Shown here one piece after another: positions 23,841-31,378 of a stretch of 31,490 nucleotides of DNA. Source of the DNA: an uncultured Sutterella sp. (GTDB taxonomy: Bacteria; Pseudomonadota; Gammaproteobacteria; Burkholderiales; Burkholderiaceae_F). Both the position numbers and the translations under genes were made by a program. The stretch is taken from the NCBI GenBank assembly GCA_905198475.1, contig CAJKCQ010000021.1, positions 1 to 31,490 of the forward strand. The letters run 5' to 3'. The notes beneath the pieces are model-generated. The model worked only from the letters and a program-made list of their open reading frames with translations, ran no database searches and was not told the origin of the DNA. Position 1 is the stretch's first letter; the number at the start of each line of letters is the position of its first letter.

Positions 23841-23870
23841 ACCGGGCGAATGTAACACTACACGCCCGGT
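23841..23870 (+). terminator. Hairpin behind the small membrane protein gene
   Basis: ACCGGGCG (23841-23848) pairs with CGCCCGGT (23863-23870), just after the stop of the small membrane protein gene. No U-run follows. It overlaps the left end of the insertion sequence, so it may partly be an insertion-sequence end structure. Confidence 0.4.
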
Positions 23871-25514
23871 ACGATTTGGGATCGGTAGGCGTTCAAGTCT
23901 AGCCGCGCAGGTGCCTTGAGCTCGTACGCCACTTTGAATAGTTGCCGAACATTCTTGTTCGGAGTCTCAATGATGAGGTTGTTCTTCTTATCCCTCATGC
24001 ACATGAGGGACTGTGTTTTGCCGAATAGTTCGGTGAGTGAAATTCCTGTCTCGGCGAGGTGTTTGCGCAAAGAGAGCACGACAATCGTGTTGATGATGTC
24101 GGAGAGAATCTTGCCTCGTACCGTTTGGTCGGTCCATTTTCGCAGCGGCAGAAGATCAAGATAGGTCTTGGCCGTCTTGAAGACGCTTTCAATCTCGGTC
24201 CGGCCAAAGTACTCATCAAGTAGCTCGTTCGGAGGTAATTCGCGGTTCGAAACTAGAATGAAATAACCGCCTCGGATAGCCTGCCAGTCCCTTTCACGTC
24301 CGGATAGTGATGAAAATTCGTCTGGATGAGCATCCTGAAAGTCTCCATAGGCTTTCATGGCATTCTGACGGTCGACATATACATACGCATAAGTCTTGAA
24401 TCCGAACAATTTGATCTCTCTTCGAACTCCGAAGTAATCGTGCCCGCGCGCCCGGAAGTCATGATCGTGGTGCGCCATAAAATCCTGATTGAGATTGTAG
24501 AGCTCTTCGAATAGGAAACCCTTTCGATTGGGCATGCGGCCGATCACGGACTTCTCCGTGCCGATGTGGCACATCCCGATCATCTCTTTTGAAACGTAGC
24601 CTGCATCCACTACGAGCGAGTCGACTTCAATGTCAAGTGCGGCGGCAACCTTATCGAAGACGGTGCGCACGGTGCTGACGTCGAGCAGGTTTCCGGGGAT
24701 GATGTCATACCAAACCGGCAACCCCGTCAATTCGTCAAGTATCAGAACGAGTCGCATCTGAATTGAACAACCTTTGAGCCCGTGGCTGCAGAGGGCGTTG
24801 AAAGGGTTGTCGGAAATGTCGTTGGGCAATGGAGTAGAGTCGACGTAACACCCCCTGCCGAATTTTGGGTTATTTTCCCGCATGGCAGACACATAAGCCT
24901 TGAAAAATTTCATCTTAGCTTCATCAGTTCCCATGAATCCGAAAAAGACGGAATCGGATTTCAACGAAATTAGTGGGACTTCCGAAATCAGAAAAGACGC
25001 TACTGACTTCGCGATGAAATCATTACAGCTGATTCTGCTGCCATCCTTGAGCACGCCGTGAAGAGTGTGGGCAAGCAGTCGTTCGTATTGAAGCTTATCG
25101 GGGAAGGCGGTCTGAAGAATTGAGAGAAATCCAGATTTGTGCAGAAAATGGAGAAGCCCGTAAACATCCCCGAAGACAACGTGGATTGATGGCGTGAATG
25201 TGATGCGCGAATCCGTAAGACGTGCGTCATCAGCTTCGACTGGTGTGAATGCATCCATATCTGCATCGTATTCAACGAGACCGCGCGTCTTGGAGAAAAA
25301 AATCCCCTTGCGCTTGGATTCGAGCAAAACTACCGCTCCCAAGCTTTCCCGCACGGTTTGCTTTGAATGCGCCTTGCCCTGAGAGGGCACGTACTTGACG
25401 TCCACGATGGACGCGGAGCCGCTGACGATGCGATGTTGCTCGTCATAGACGATTTTCTGGGTTCTGATGAAAGGCATGTCAGTCTAGAATGTAGTGCCTT
25501 GTAGCACTACATTC
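23848..25514. mobile_element. IS1634/IS4-like insertion sequence
   Basis: The borders are set by a terminal inverted repeat: GAATGTAACACTACA (23848-23862) and GAATGTAGTGCTACA read inward from 25514 (25514-25500), 12 of 15 identical. One minus-strand transposase gene fills the interior and ends inside the left repeat. No target duplication is visible in the flanks, so the exact borders may be off by a few bases or the flanks may have rearranged. It is AT-richer than the host genes. Confidence 0.65.
23858..25477 (-). CDS. IS1634/IS4-like DDE transposase
   Basis: The 539-residue protein appears intact. The DDE catalytic residues are visible as D213 (YVDSTPLP), D291 (SLVVDAGYV) and E428 or E430 in YFGRTEIESVFKTAK, matching the Y-x2-R-x3-E-x6-K signature of the IS4-type fold. 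The N-terminal part (1-150) is typical of IS1634/IS1549-like transposases, with KGIFFSKTRG and IHVVFGDVYGLLH. It lies within the element bounded by the inverted repeat. A 14-bp hairpin stands in front of the start. Confidence 0.85.
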   Translation of the reverse strand: MPFIRTQKIVYDEQHRIVSGSASIVDVKYVPSQGKAHSKQTVRESLGAVVLLESKRKGIFFSKTRGLVEYDADMDAFTPVEADDARLTDSRITFTPSIHVVFGDVYGLLHFLHKSGFLSILQTAFPDKLQYERLLAHTLHGVLKDGSRISCNDFIAKSVASFLISEVPLISLKSDSVFFGFMGTDEAKMKFFKAYVSAMRENNPKFGRGCYVDSTPLPNDISDNPFNALCSHGLKGCSIQMRLVLILDELTGLPVWYDIIPGNLLDVSTVRTVFDKVAAALDIEVDSLVVDAGYVSKEMIGMCHIGTEKSVIGRMPNRKGFLFEELYNLNQDFMAHHDHDFRARGHDYFGVRREIKLFGFKTYAYVYVDRQNAMKAYGDFQDAHPDEFSSLSGRERDWQAIRGGYFILVSNRELPPNELLDEYFGRTEIESVFKTAKTYLDLLPLRKWTDQTVRGKILSDIINTIVVLSLRKHLAETGISLTELFGKTQSLMCMRDKKNNLIIETPNKNVRQLFKVAYELKAPARLDLNAYRSQIVPGV

Positions 25515-25517
25515 TAG
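25484..25517 (-). repeat. Perfect 14-bp hairpin at the transposase promoter end of the insertion sequence
   Basis: CTAGAATGTAGTGC (25484-25497) pairs with GCACTACATTCTAG (25504-25517) around CTTGTA. The outer arm is also the right terminal repeat of the element. The structure lies directly before the transposase ATG. It could block readthrough from outside or serve as a transposase binding site. Confidence 0.7.
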
Positions 25518-25630
25518 CATAAAGTTCCCGGCTTTTGGACTCGAGAACTTAAAAAAATCCCATGTAAACAGAGAAATAAGTTCAACTCAACGCTGTAGTG
25601 GTACTTTTCCCAAGTTCTTAGGGTCAATGG

Positions 25631-26563
25631 GTGACGAAGATCATTCAGAAATACCAAGTTGATGGCGAGGCAGCGGCCGTCCAGGGCGGCAAGCGCGGCA
25701 TGAAGGCAGAAACGGCTGAGGCACGTCGGCTACTGACGAAAGCTCAAGAAGCCCAGCTGCGCACCTGGATCGTGGACAAGAACCCGCGGCAGCTCAAGTT
25801 TGATTTCGCGTTGTGGACGGCCAGAGCCGTGCGCAAGCTCATCATGTCGAAGTTCAAGGCCGACATTTCTCTCGTAACGGTGCGCCGCTACTTGAAGGCC
25901 TGGGGCATGACGCCGCAGCGCCCAAAGAAGCAGGCGATTCAGCAGAATGGAAAGGCTGTCGAGCGTTGGTTGAATGAGGAGTATCCGGTCATTGTCAAGC
26001 GTGCGAAACAGGAAAACGCCACGATCTTCTGGGAAGACGAGACGGCCGTTCAGCAGAATACGAATTGGGTTCGAGGCTACGCGCCTTGTGGGCAGGCACC
26101 GACCATCAAGCACGATCGACGTTCGTGCTACGGCGCACCGGTCATGATTTCAGCAGTGAACAATCAAGGGCTTTCTTTCTTCATGTTCGAGAGTAGAGCC
26201 ATCCGATGGCAGACATTCATCAAGTTCCTGCATCGCCTGATTCGCGACATTCAGGCGATGGGCAAGAAGCTGTTCGTGATCTGCGACAACGTTCGAGTGC
26301 ACCACGCCAAGCCGGTTAAGGCATGGTGCCAGAAGAGGAAGGATGAGATTGAGCTCTTCTTCCTGCCGACCTATTCGCCGGAGCTCAATCCTGACGAGTT
26401 TCTCAACCGCACGCTCAAGACGCATCTGCGGCTTCGTGCGCCGAGGGATCATACTCAGACACTGAAGCTGGCAAAGCAGCTGACGAGCAAGTTCAAGCGC
26501 GGAAAACACCAGATCCGCGCTTGTTTCGATGCGCCGACGACGCGCTACGCTAAAGCGGCGTAA
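25631..26563 (+). pseudogene. IS630-family transposase lacking its N-terminal DNA-binding domain
   Basis: The remaining 310 residues hold the whole DDE domain: D136 (FWEDETAV), D219 (VICDNVRVHH) and E256 (YSPELNPDEFLN). The frame opens at GTG 25631, just after an in-frame stop (25619-25621), with TKIIQKYQVDGEAAAV. IS630 proteins normally have another 40-60 residues of helix-turn-helix before this point. The sequence before 25621 changes to AT-rich DNA with no similarity in any frame, so the 5' part was lost by deletion or by insertion nearby. The protein may still be made but should not bind its ends. Confidence 0.75.
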
Positions 26564-26602
26564 AAGTCACCGAAAATACGATTTGTCAACTAAATAGCAA
26601 TC

Positions 26603-26642
26603 CGGTTAATAAGAACCGCCGTATACGGATCCGTACGTACGG
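26603..26642 (+). promoter_or_regulatory. Stacked palindromes upstream of the second MarR gene
   Basis: CGGTT (26603-26607) is inverted as AACCG (26614-26618). Next come CCGTATACGG (26619-26628) and CCGTACGTACGG (26631-26642), both perfect, and TACGGATCCGTA (26624-26635) bridges them. Such nested perfect palindromes about 100 bases before a MarR gene could be operators. They could also belong to the right end of the truncated IS630 element. Confidence 0.45.
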
Positions 26643-26656
26643 TGGTGTGGGAGGAC

Positions 26657-26679
26657 GGCATGGGAATTAATCCCATGCC
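26657..26679 (+). promoter_or_regulatory. Inverted repeat GGCATGGGA / TCCCATGCC before the second MarR gene
   Basis: The arms are 26657-26665 and 26671-26679 with a 5-base AT loop. The stem extends imperfectly outward (GGAGG/CCTCC). It lies just upstream of a possible -10 box, TATATT (26701-26706). It is a candidate operator of the regulator or a hairpin left from the neighbouring element. Confidence 0.45.
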
Positions 26680-26738
26680 TCCTACCCGATTGTCTGCTAC
26701 TATATTGGTTTTCCTCGAATTTCCCTGGATATTGACCG

Positions 26739-27236
26739 ATGAAGAACCGAGCCATCCTGTCCCTTGCGGCGCGCGTACATGAAGAAGGCCGCCGTAGCCT
26801 TCTCGCGGCCATGAAGGAGGCCAGTCTCGAGGAACTCACGACGAGTTGCGGCGACATCTTCGAGGTGCTCTTCCGGGAGGAGGGGCAGACCCTCACCGCG
26901 GTTGCCGAGAAGATCCACCGCACCAAGTCCACCGCCTGCGTGATGGTGGACCGCCTCGAGAAGCAGGGCTACGTCGTGAAGACCCCGTCGGAGAGCGACG
27001 GTCGTGCAAGCGTGATCCGCCTCACCGACAAGGGGCGGGCGCTCCGTCCCCTGATGGACGAGATCTCCGACCGCATGAACGAATCGCTCTGCCGTGGCCT
27101 CACCGAAGCGGAGGCCGACCAGCTCGAGGTGCTCCTCGGCAAGATGACCGCCGCCTTCGGGACCTCGGAATGCACGCTCGCCGAAAGCAAGGGTGAGGGC
27201 AGGGGGCGTTGCTCTCTGAAGGCCCTAAAGGACTGA
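26739..27236 (+). CDS. MarR family transcriptional regulator
   Basis: A 165-residue winged-helix protein. The helix-turn-helix is seen at about residues 48-75 (EGQTLTAVAEKIHRTKSTAC, then VMVDRLEKQGYV), with the wing KTPSESDGRASVIRLTDKGR after it. It has a single cysteine in the early helical part (C37 in TTSCGD). It returns to the high-GC style of the host, unlike the island to its left. It converges on the importer operon, so a regulatory tie to that operon is possible but not shown. The palindromes upstream suggest self-control. Confidence 0.88.
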   Translation: MKNRAILSLAARVHEEGRRSLLAAMKEASLEELTTSCGDIFEVLFREEGQTLTAVAEKIHRTKSTACVMVDRLEKQGYVVKTPSESDGRASVIRLTDKGRALRPLMDEISDRMNESLCRGLTEAEADQLEVLLGKMTAAFGTSECTLAESKGEGRGRCSLKALKD

Positions 27237-27297
27237 CGGGAGAAAATCTGAACCAGAGGTCTGAACCAAAAGGCCGGAAGAGTAGACCAGAACAAAG

Positions 27298-27332
27298 GAC
27301 GGGCCGCACTCCGGCAGAGGAGGCGGCCCGTC
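27298..27332. terminator. Terminator hairpin between the MarR gene and the importer operon
   Basis: GACGGGCCGC (27298-27307) pairs perfectly with GCGGCCCGTC (27323-27332). On the minus strand CTTTGTTCT follows, which suits the end of the substrate-binding protein transcript. It probably separates the two converging genes. Confidence 0.7.
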
Positions 27333-27373
27333 GTCATGGAGGAAGGAGCTCTTGGGTCCCGCACGCGTTCTTC

Positions 27374-28543
27374 TCAAAGCTTCCTGAGGCTCAGCGTAAA
27401 CGTACCCTGCGGGTCGATCTCGGGGAGGTACCTGCGGTAGGTCGCGAGGATCTGCGCCTCGGGGTCGGCGTCGCGGAAGTGCTCCGGATAAAAGATCTTC
27501 GCGAAGAAGAGCGTGAAGTGCCAGTCGATGATCGAGCGCAGGCTTCCGTGGTCCACGGCGTAGAGGTCGTTCGTCTTCACCGCGGGGAGGCTCTGCCAGA
27601 GCGGGCGGGCCTTGAAGGTGAGGAGGCGCTTCACGGCCTCTTCGCGCGGCACCGTGAAGCCCATCTTCATCTGGTCGGCGGCGTTGTTGTTCCAGAGGCT
27701 CCCGCCGATGATGATCATTTCGGGACGGTGCGAGAGTACGTACTCACGCGTGAGCGCGCCGTAGGGTTCGCGGAGGTTTTCGGCGATGCTCGCCGCGCCG
27801 ATGCGCTTCATGATCGCGCCCCAGAGGATCGTGTCGTTGTAGGTGTTGCCATACTGCGTGGGGCCGAGGTTGCCGAGCTCCATGTAGGCCGTGCGGTGCT
27901 TCCCGGCGTCGGGAATCTTCGCGATGCGCGCGTCCACGTCGCGCAGCCCCTCGATGCATTCGCCGCAGAGCGCCTCGGCGACGTCGTCGCGCTCGAGCAT
28001 GCGGCCGATGATGCGCGTCGAGCGCACGTGGTTCTCAAGCTTCATCGCGTGGTAGTCGATCACGACCACGCGGATGCCGGAGCGCTCGAGCACGTCCACG
28101 CGGGCGTTGTTGGCGGCGAACTGCGTGCGGTTGATGAGGAGCACCTCGGGCCTGAGCGACAGAATCCGCTCCACGTTGAGGATGTCGTCGTGGTAGCCGC
28201 CGATCGAGGGGATCTTGAGGAGCTCGGGGAAGGCGCGCGTGAAGACGCGGTATTCGCCCGTGCGGGTGCTCTCCCAGTGGTCCTGCGTCATGCCGACCAC
28301 CTTCTTGAGCGCGGCGCCGCCGCCCACGAGAAGGAAGTTCGCGATGTAGTTGCCGACGATGATGCGCTCGGGCGCCCGGGTGAGCGTCACCTTCCGCCCC
28401 GACACGTCCTCGAACGTGACGGGCCAGACGCCCTTGGGCGGGAGCGTGGGCAGCGTCTCGGCGGCGAAGGCGCCGTCGGCGGGGAGAAGCGACAGGGCGC
28501 TCAAGGCGCCCGTAAAGCCGAGGATCGTGCGACGGGTAAGCAT
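27374..28543 (-). CDS. Periplasmic substrate-binding protein of a FecB/BtuF-type metal-chelate ABC importer
   Basis: The 389-residue protein begins LTRRTILGF, a twin-arginine signal, with likely cleavage near residue 27 (AFA-A). The mature part has the helical-backbone fold of iron-siderophore and cobalamin binders: VTFEDVSGRKVTLTRAPERI, GGYHDDILNVERILSLRPEV and RPEMIIIGG. It is the last gene of a four-gene operon with permease, ATPase and methyltransferase. AAGGAAC about ten bases before ATG is the ribosome site. The ligand is unknown; the operator in front of the operon points to nickel or a nickel chelate. Confidence 0.87.
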   Translation of the reverse strand: MLTRRTILGFTGALSALSLLPADGAFAAETLPTLPPKGVWPVTFEDVSGRKVTLTRAPERIIVGNYIANFLLVGGGAALKKVVGMTQDHWESTRTGEYRVFTRAFPELLKIPSIGGYHDDILNVERILSLRPEVLLINRTQFAANNARVDVLERSGIRVVVIDYHAMKLENHVRSTRIIGRMLERDDVAEALCGECIEGLRDVDARIAKIPDAGKHRTAYMELGNLGPTQYGNTYNDTILWGAIMKRIGAASIAENLREPYGALTREYVLSHRPEMIIIGGSLWNNNAADQMKMGFTVPREEAVKRLLTFKARPLWQSLPAVKTNDLYAVDHGSLRSIIDWHFTLFFAKIFYPEHFRDADPEAQILATYRRYLPEIDPQGTFTLSLRKL

Positions 28544-28576
28544 GGATGGAGAGTTCCTTGAAGTTTGTTGCGCAGA

Positions 28577-28592
28577 GCGGCCGCGCGGCCGC
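28577..28592. repeat. 16-bp perfect GC palindrome between methyltransferase and binding-protein genes
   Basis: GCGGCCGCGCGGCCGC is fully self-complementary. It lies in the 73-base gap inside the importer operon. It may tune mRNA stability so that the binding protein is made at a different level. Confidence 0.35.
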
Positions 28593-28616
28593 CGATTTCT
28601 GGATGTTTCGCGCCGG

Positions 28617-29387
28617 TCAGCCGAGGGCCTTGCGCGCGGCGATCATGAATTCCTTCACGATCGTGCGCTTCGCGCCCGTTTCCGGGTTCACCACTTCGGT
28701 GGTCTGCGGGTGGCAGATGATGATGTCGGTGAGGCCCATTTCGAGGAGCGTCTCGACGTCCCAGCCCGGGCGGTCCGCGCTCGTGAGCGGGAGCGTGCGG
28801 GCGATGCGCTCCATCGGGCGGGTGTCGACGTTCAGGACGAATTGGTCCGCGTGACCGTAGGGGACGGGCTCCATGGCGTAGGCGCGGGCGTAGTCCGGAT
28901 CGTTCAGGTAGCGGTAGTGGTTGCCGTCGGCGTAGACGATGAGGCCGCCCGGCTTCAGAACGCGCAGCCACTCGCGGAAGGCCTCGCGCGGGTCGGGAAG
29001 GTTCCAGACGACGTAGCGCGAGAGAACCGCCGAGAGCGAGCCGTCTTCAAAGGGGAGGTCCGCGGCGTCCGCAAGGACGAAGTCCACGTCGAGGCCGGCG
29101 CGGCGGGCGTTTTCGCGGGCGCGGACGAGCATCTCGGGCGAGGCGTCGCACCCGGCGGCGCGGCAGCCCATGCGGGCGGCGAGGAGCGCAAAGAGTCCCG
29201 GGCCGCAGCCGACGTCGGCGACGCGCGCGCCTTCGGGCAGGTCGAGGAGGCTCGCGAGCTTCTCGGCCCATTCGCCGTTGAGCGACCCGTCCAATTCATC
29301 CATCGTGCGGCGGCTGTAGCCCTCCGCGCGGGTGTCCCAGTAGTGCGAGACGGCGCGGCTCAGATCGGTCGTGAGGGGGGCGGACAT
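28617..29387 (-). CDS. Class I SAM-dependent methyltransferase in a metal-importer operon
   Basis: The 256-residue protein has the Rossmann methyltransferase fold: YWDTRAEGYSRRTMDEL at the front, motif I DVGCGPG (58-64), the acidic end of strand 2 in GCDASPEML, DAADLPFEDGSL and WLRVLKPGGLIVYADG. It resembles UbiE/Methyltransf_11 enzymes acting on small molecules. The ATG at 29387 has AAAGGAAC before it, like the next gene. An alternative ATG at 29456 overlaps the ATPase stop (ATGA) but adds 23 unconserved residues. Its place between ATPase and binding protein suggests it modifies the imported ligand or a metallophore. The substrate is unknown. Confidence 0.85.
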   Translation of the reverse strand: MSAPLTTDLSRAVSHYWDTRAEGYSRRTMDELDGSLNGEWAEKLASLLDLPEGARVADVGCGPGLFALLAARMGCRAAGCDASPEMLVRARENARRAGLDVDFVLADAADLPFEDGSLSAVLSRYVVWNLPDPREAFREWLRVLKPGGLIVYADGNHYRYLNDPDYARAYAMEPVPYGHADQFVLNVDTRPMERIARTLPLTSADRPGWDVETLLEMGLTDIIICHPQTTEVVNPETGAKRTIVKEFMIAARKALG

Positions 29388-29452
29388 GGTGAAGATGTTC
29401 CTTTGGGAGGGGGGTGTCGGGGAGAGACGGAGCGCGAGCGGCGAGGGGCGTT

Positions 29453-30286
29453 TCATTTCGGGGCGGCTGCCGCGTGGTGGTGTTCGTGGTCGTGCGGGTG
29501 CACATGGCCGTGGATCCCGTCGTCCACGTCAAGTGGGCGCTCGGGGATCACGGTGAGGAATCCGGCCGCCGTCCGCTCGACCGACGCCTCGACGCGGTAG
29601 ACGACGGAGAGCTCTTCGGGCGTGAGAACCTCGGCGGGCGGGGCGTAGCGGCGGATGCGTCCTTGGGCGAGCATCAGGAGCTTCGTTGAGAAGCGGGCGG
29701 CGAGCATCAGGTCGTGGACGATCCCGAGGGCGATGGAGCCCGTGCGTTCGGCGTAGGCGCGCGCCGCCTCCATGACGATCAGCTGGTGACGCAGGTCGAG
29801 CGCGCTCGTCGGTTCGTCGAGAAGCAGCACCCGCGGGCGGGAGACGAAGGCCTGCGCCATGAAGACGAGCTGCTTCTGTCCGCCCGAGAGGGCGGCGACC
29901 GGGCGGTCGGCGAGGTGTGCGATCTGCATCGCGTGAAGGGTTTCATCGACCCGCTCGAAGACGTCGGGGGTGACGCGCCAGGAAAGGCGCCGTCCGAGGC
30001 CGAGCATCACCATCTCGAAGACGGAGAGGCGGCTTGAGACCTGCGTCAATTGTGGAAGGTAGGCGATCGACCCGGCCGGGAGCGTGCGGTCGTCCTCGGT
30101 GAGCAGGACCTCTCCGCCGTGCGGGATGAGGCCCGCGACGGCCTTGAGGAGCGTGGTCTTGCCGGCGGCGTTCTGCCCCACGACCGCGACGAGCTCTCCC
30201 GCGTGCGCGGTGAAGGAGAGGTCTGAGAGGATCGTGCGGCCGCCGAAGGCGACCGAGAGGTTTTGGACGGTGAGAAGAAGCGCCAT
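29453..30286 (-). CDS. FecE-type ABC importer ATPase with histidine-rich C-terminal tail
   Basis: The 277-residue ATPase energises import of a metal chelate. Walker A is GQNAAGKTT (37-45), the signature is LSGGQKQLVF and Walker B is VLLLDEPTSALD. The H-loop histidine is in IALGIVHDLMLA. The last 21 residues contain eight histidines within 13 positions (259-271), which is unusual for this family and looks like a metal-binding tail. The gene starts 3 bases after the permease stop and overlaps the alternative start of the methyltransferase. Confidence 0.92.
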   Translation of the reverse strand: MALLLTVQNLSVAFGGRTILSDLSFTAHAGELVAVVGQNAAGKTTLLKAVAGLIPHGGEVLLTEDDRTLPAGSIAYLPQLTQVSSRLSVFEMVMLGLGRRLSWRVTPDVFERVDETLHAMQIAHLADRPVAALSGGQKQLVFMAQAFVSRPRVLLLDEPTSALDLRHQLIVMEAARAYAERTGSIALGIVHDLMLAARFSTKLLMLAQGRIRRYAPPAEVLTPEELSVVYRVEASVERTAAGFLTVIPERPLDVDDGIHGHVHPHDHEHHHAAAAPK

Positions 30287-30289
30287 CTT

Positions 30290-31321
30290 TCAGCAGTCCC
30301 TCCGGGAGCGCAGCAGCAGGATGAGAAGGAAGGGCACGCCCGCGATCGAAGTGACGATTCCGACGGGGAGCATCGCGCCCGAGGAGAGGAGCTTCGCGAT
30401 GAGTGACGAGAGGAGCAGGATGATCCCGCCGAAGAGAATCGAGGCCGGAATGAGGAACCGTTGATCGTCGCCCAGGAGGAGCTTCGCGCAGTGCGGAGCG
30501 ACGAGCCCCACGAAGCCGATCGTGCCGATGAAGCTCACCGACGCGGCAATGAGGATCGAGGCGGTGGTGAAGACGAGAAGCCGCAGGCGCGCGACCTTGA
30601 CGCCGAGGCTCTTCGCGCGCTCCTCGCCGATCGAGAGCGTCGTGAGCTGCCAGGCGGCCGGCGCGAGGAGAACGAGTCCGAGGAGCACCGCCCCTGCGGC
30701 CGCGGCGGCCGAAAGCCATCCCGAGCGCTCGAGGTTGCCGAAGGTCCACCCGTTGATCAGCTGCGCCGTCTCGGGCGAGGCGAGGTAGACGAGGAGCTGC
30801 TGGAGCGCCATGAAGAAGAAGTTCATGATGATGCCCGCGAGAATGAGCGTGGCGGGCGTCATGCCGCGCAGGCTGCCGAGCGCGAGGATCAAGGCGCAGA
30901 TCAGGAGGGCGGCGGCGAAGGCCGCGGCGATGGTGCCGAGCCAGAGTTCGCCCGCGATCGTCGCGCCGGCCGTGATCGCCAGCGCCGCGCCGAAGCTCGC
31001 CCCGGAAGTGATGCCGAGGGTCGAGGGGCTCGCGAGCGCGTTGGCGGTGATCGTCTGGATCCCGAGGCCCGCGAGCGAAAGGGCCGCGCCCACGCAGAGC
31101 GCCGTGAGCGTCATCGGCAGCCTGAGCGACCAGAGGATGAGCGCCTGCGGATCTTCGGCTCCGGGACCTGCTAGGAGGCCTTCGATGATCTCCCGCCGGC
31201 CGAGCCCCGAAGATCCCGTCGCGAGGTCCGCGAAGAAGAGCGCGGCGAGCAACGCGCCCAAAAGCCCGGTGAGGAGCAGGCGGCTTCTCTGGGCGGCGCG
31301 GTAGTGAAGGTGGCAGGACAT
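30290..31321 (-). CDS. FecCD-type ABC importer permease
   Basis: The 343-residue inner-membrane protein has about ten helices and the FecCD/BtuC pattern: ALCVGAALSLAGLGIQTITA, NALASPSTLGITSGASFG, GGILINGWTFG-like segment QLINGWTFGNLE, and FIGTIGFVGLVAPHCAKLL near the end. Such permeases work as dimers with the FecE-type ATPase. It is the first gene of the operon. The ATG lies only 7 bases after the inverted repeat at 31329-31359, with no clear Shine-Dalgarno. Confidence 0.93.
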   Translation of the reverse strand: MSCHLHYRAAQRSRLLLTGLLGALLAALFFADLATGSSGLGRREIIEGLLAGPGAEDPQALILWSLRLPMTLTALCVGAALSLAGLGIQTITANALASPSTLGITSGASFGAALAITAGATIAGELWLGTIAAAFAAALLICALILALGSLRGMTPATLILAGIIMNFFFMALQQLLVYLASPETAQLINGWTFGNLERSGWLSAAAAAGAVLLGLVLLAPAAWQLTTLSIGEERAKSLGVKVARLRLLVFTTASILIAASVSFIGTIGFVGLVAPHCAKLLLGDDQRFLIPASILFGGIILLLSSLIAKLLSSGAMLPVGIVTSIAGVPFLLILLLRSRRDC

Positions 31322-31328
31322 GGGAGCA

Positions 31329-31359
31329 GTGTATGAAGATTTCTGGAATCATCATACAC
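31329..31359 (-). promoter_or_regulatory. NikR-like operator overlapping the promoter of the importer operon
   Basis: GTGTATGA (31329-31336) and TCATACAC (31352-31359) form perfect 8-bp arms separated by 15 bases. The inner arms GTATGA and TCATAC equal the half-sites of the E. coli NikR operator (GTATGA-N16-TCATAC), with the spacer one base shorter. Read on the minus strand, TATGAT in the upstream arm is a good -10 box, so a bound repressor would block transcription. The downstream arm ends 7 bases before the permease ATG. Confidence 0.72.
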
Positions 31360-31378
31360 GGCGGAAACGCCGCACGCA

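Noticed and set aside
23836..25530. Target-site duplication around the IS1634-like element
   Set aside because: Flanks on both sides of the inverted repeats show no direct repeat of the expected length.
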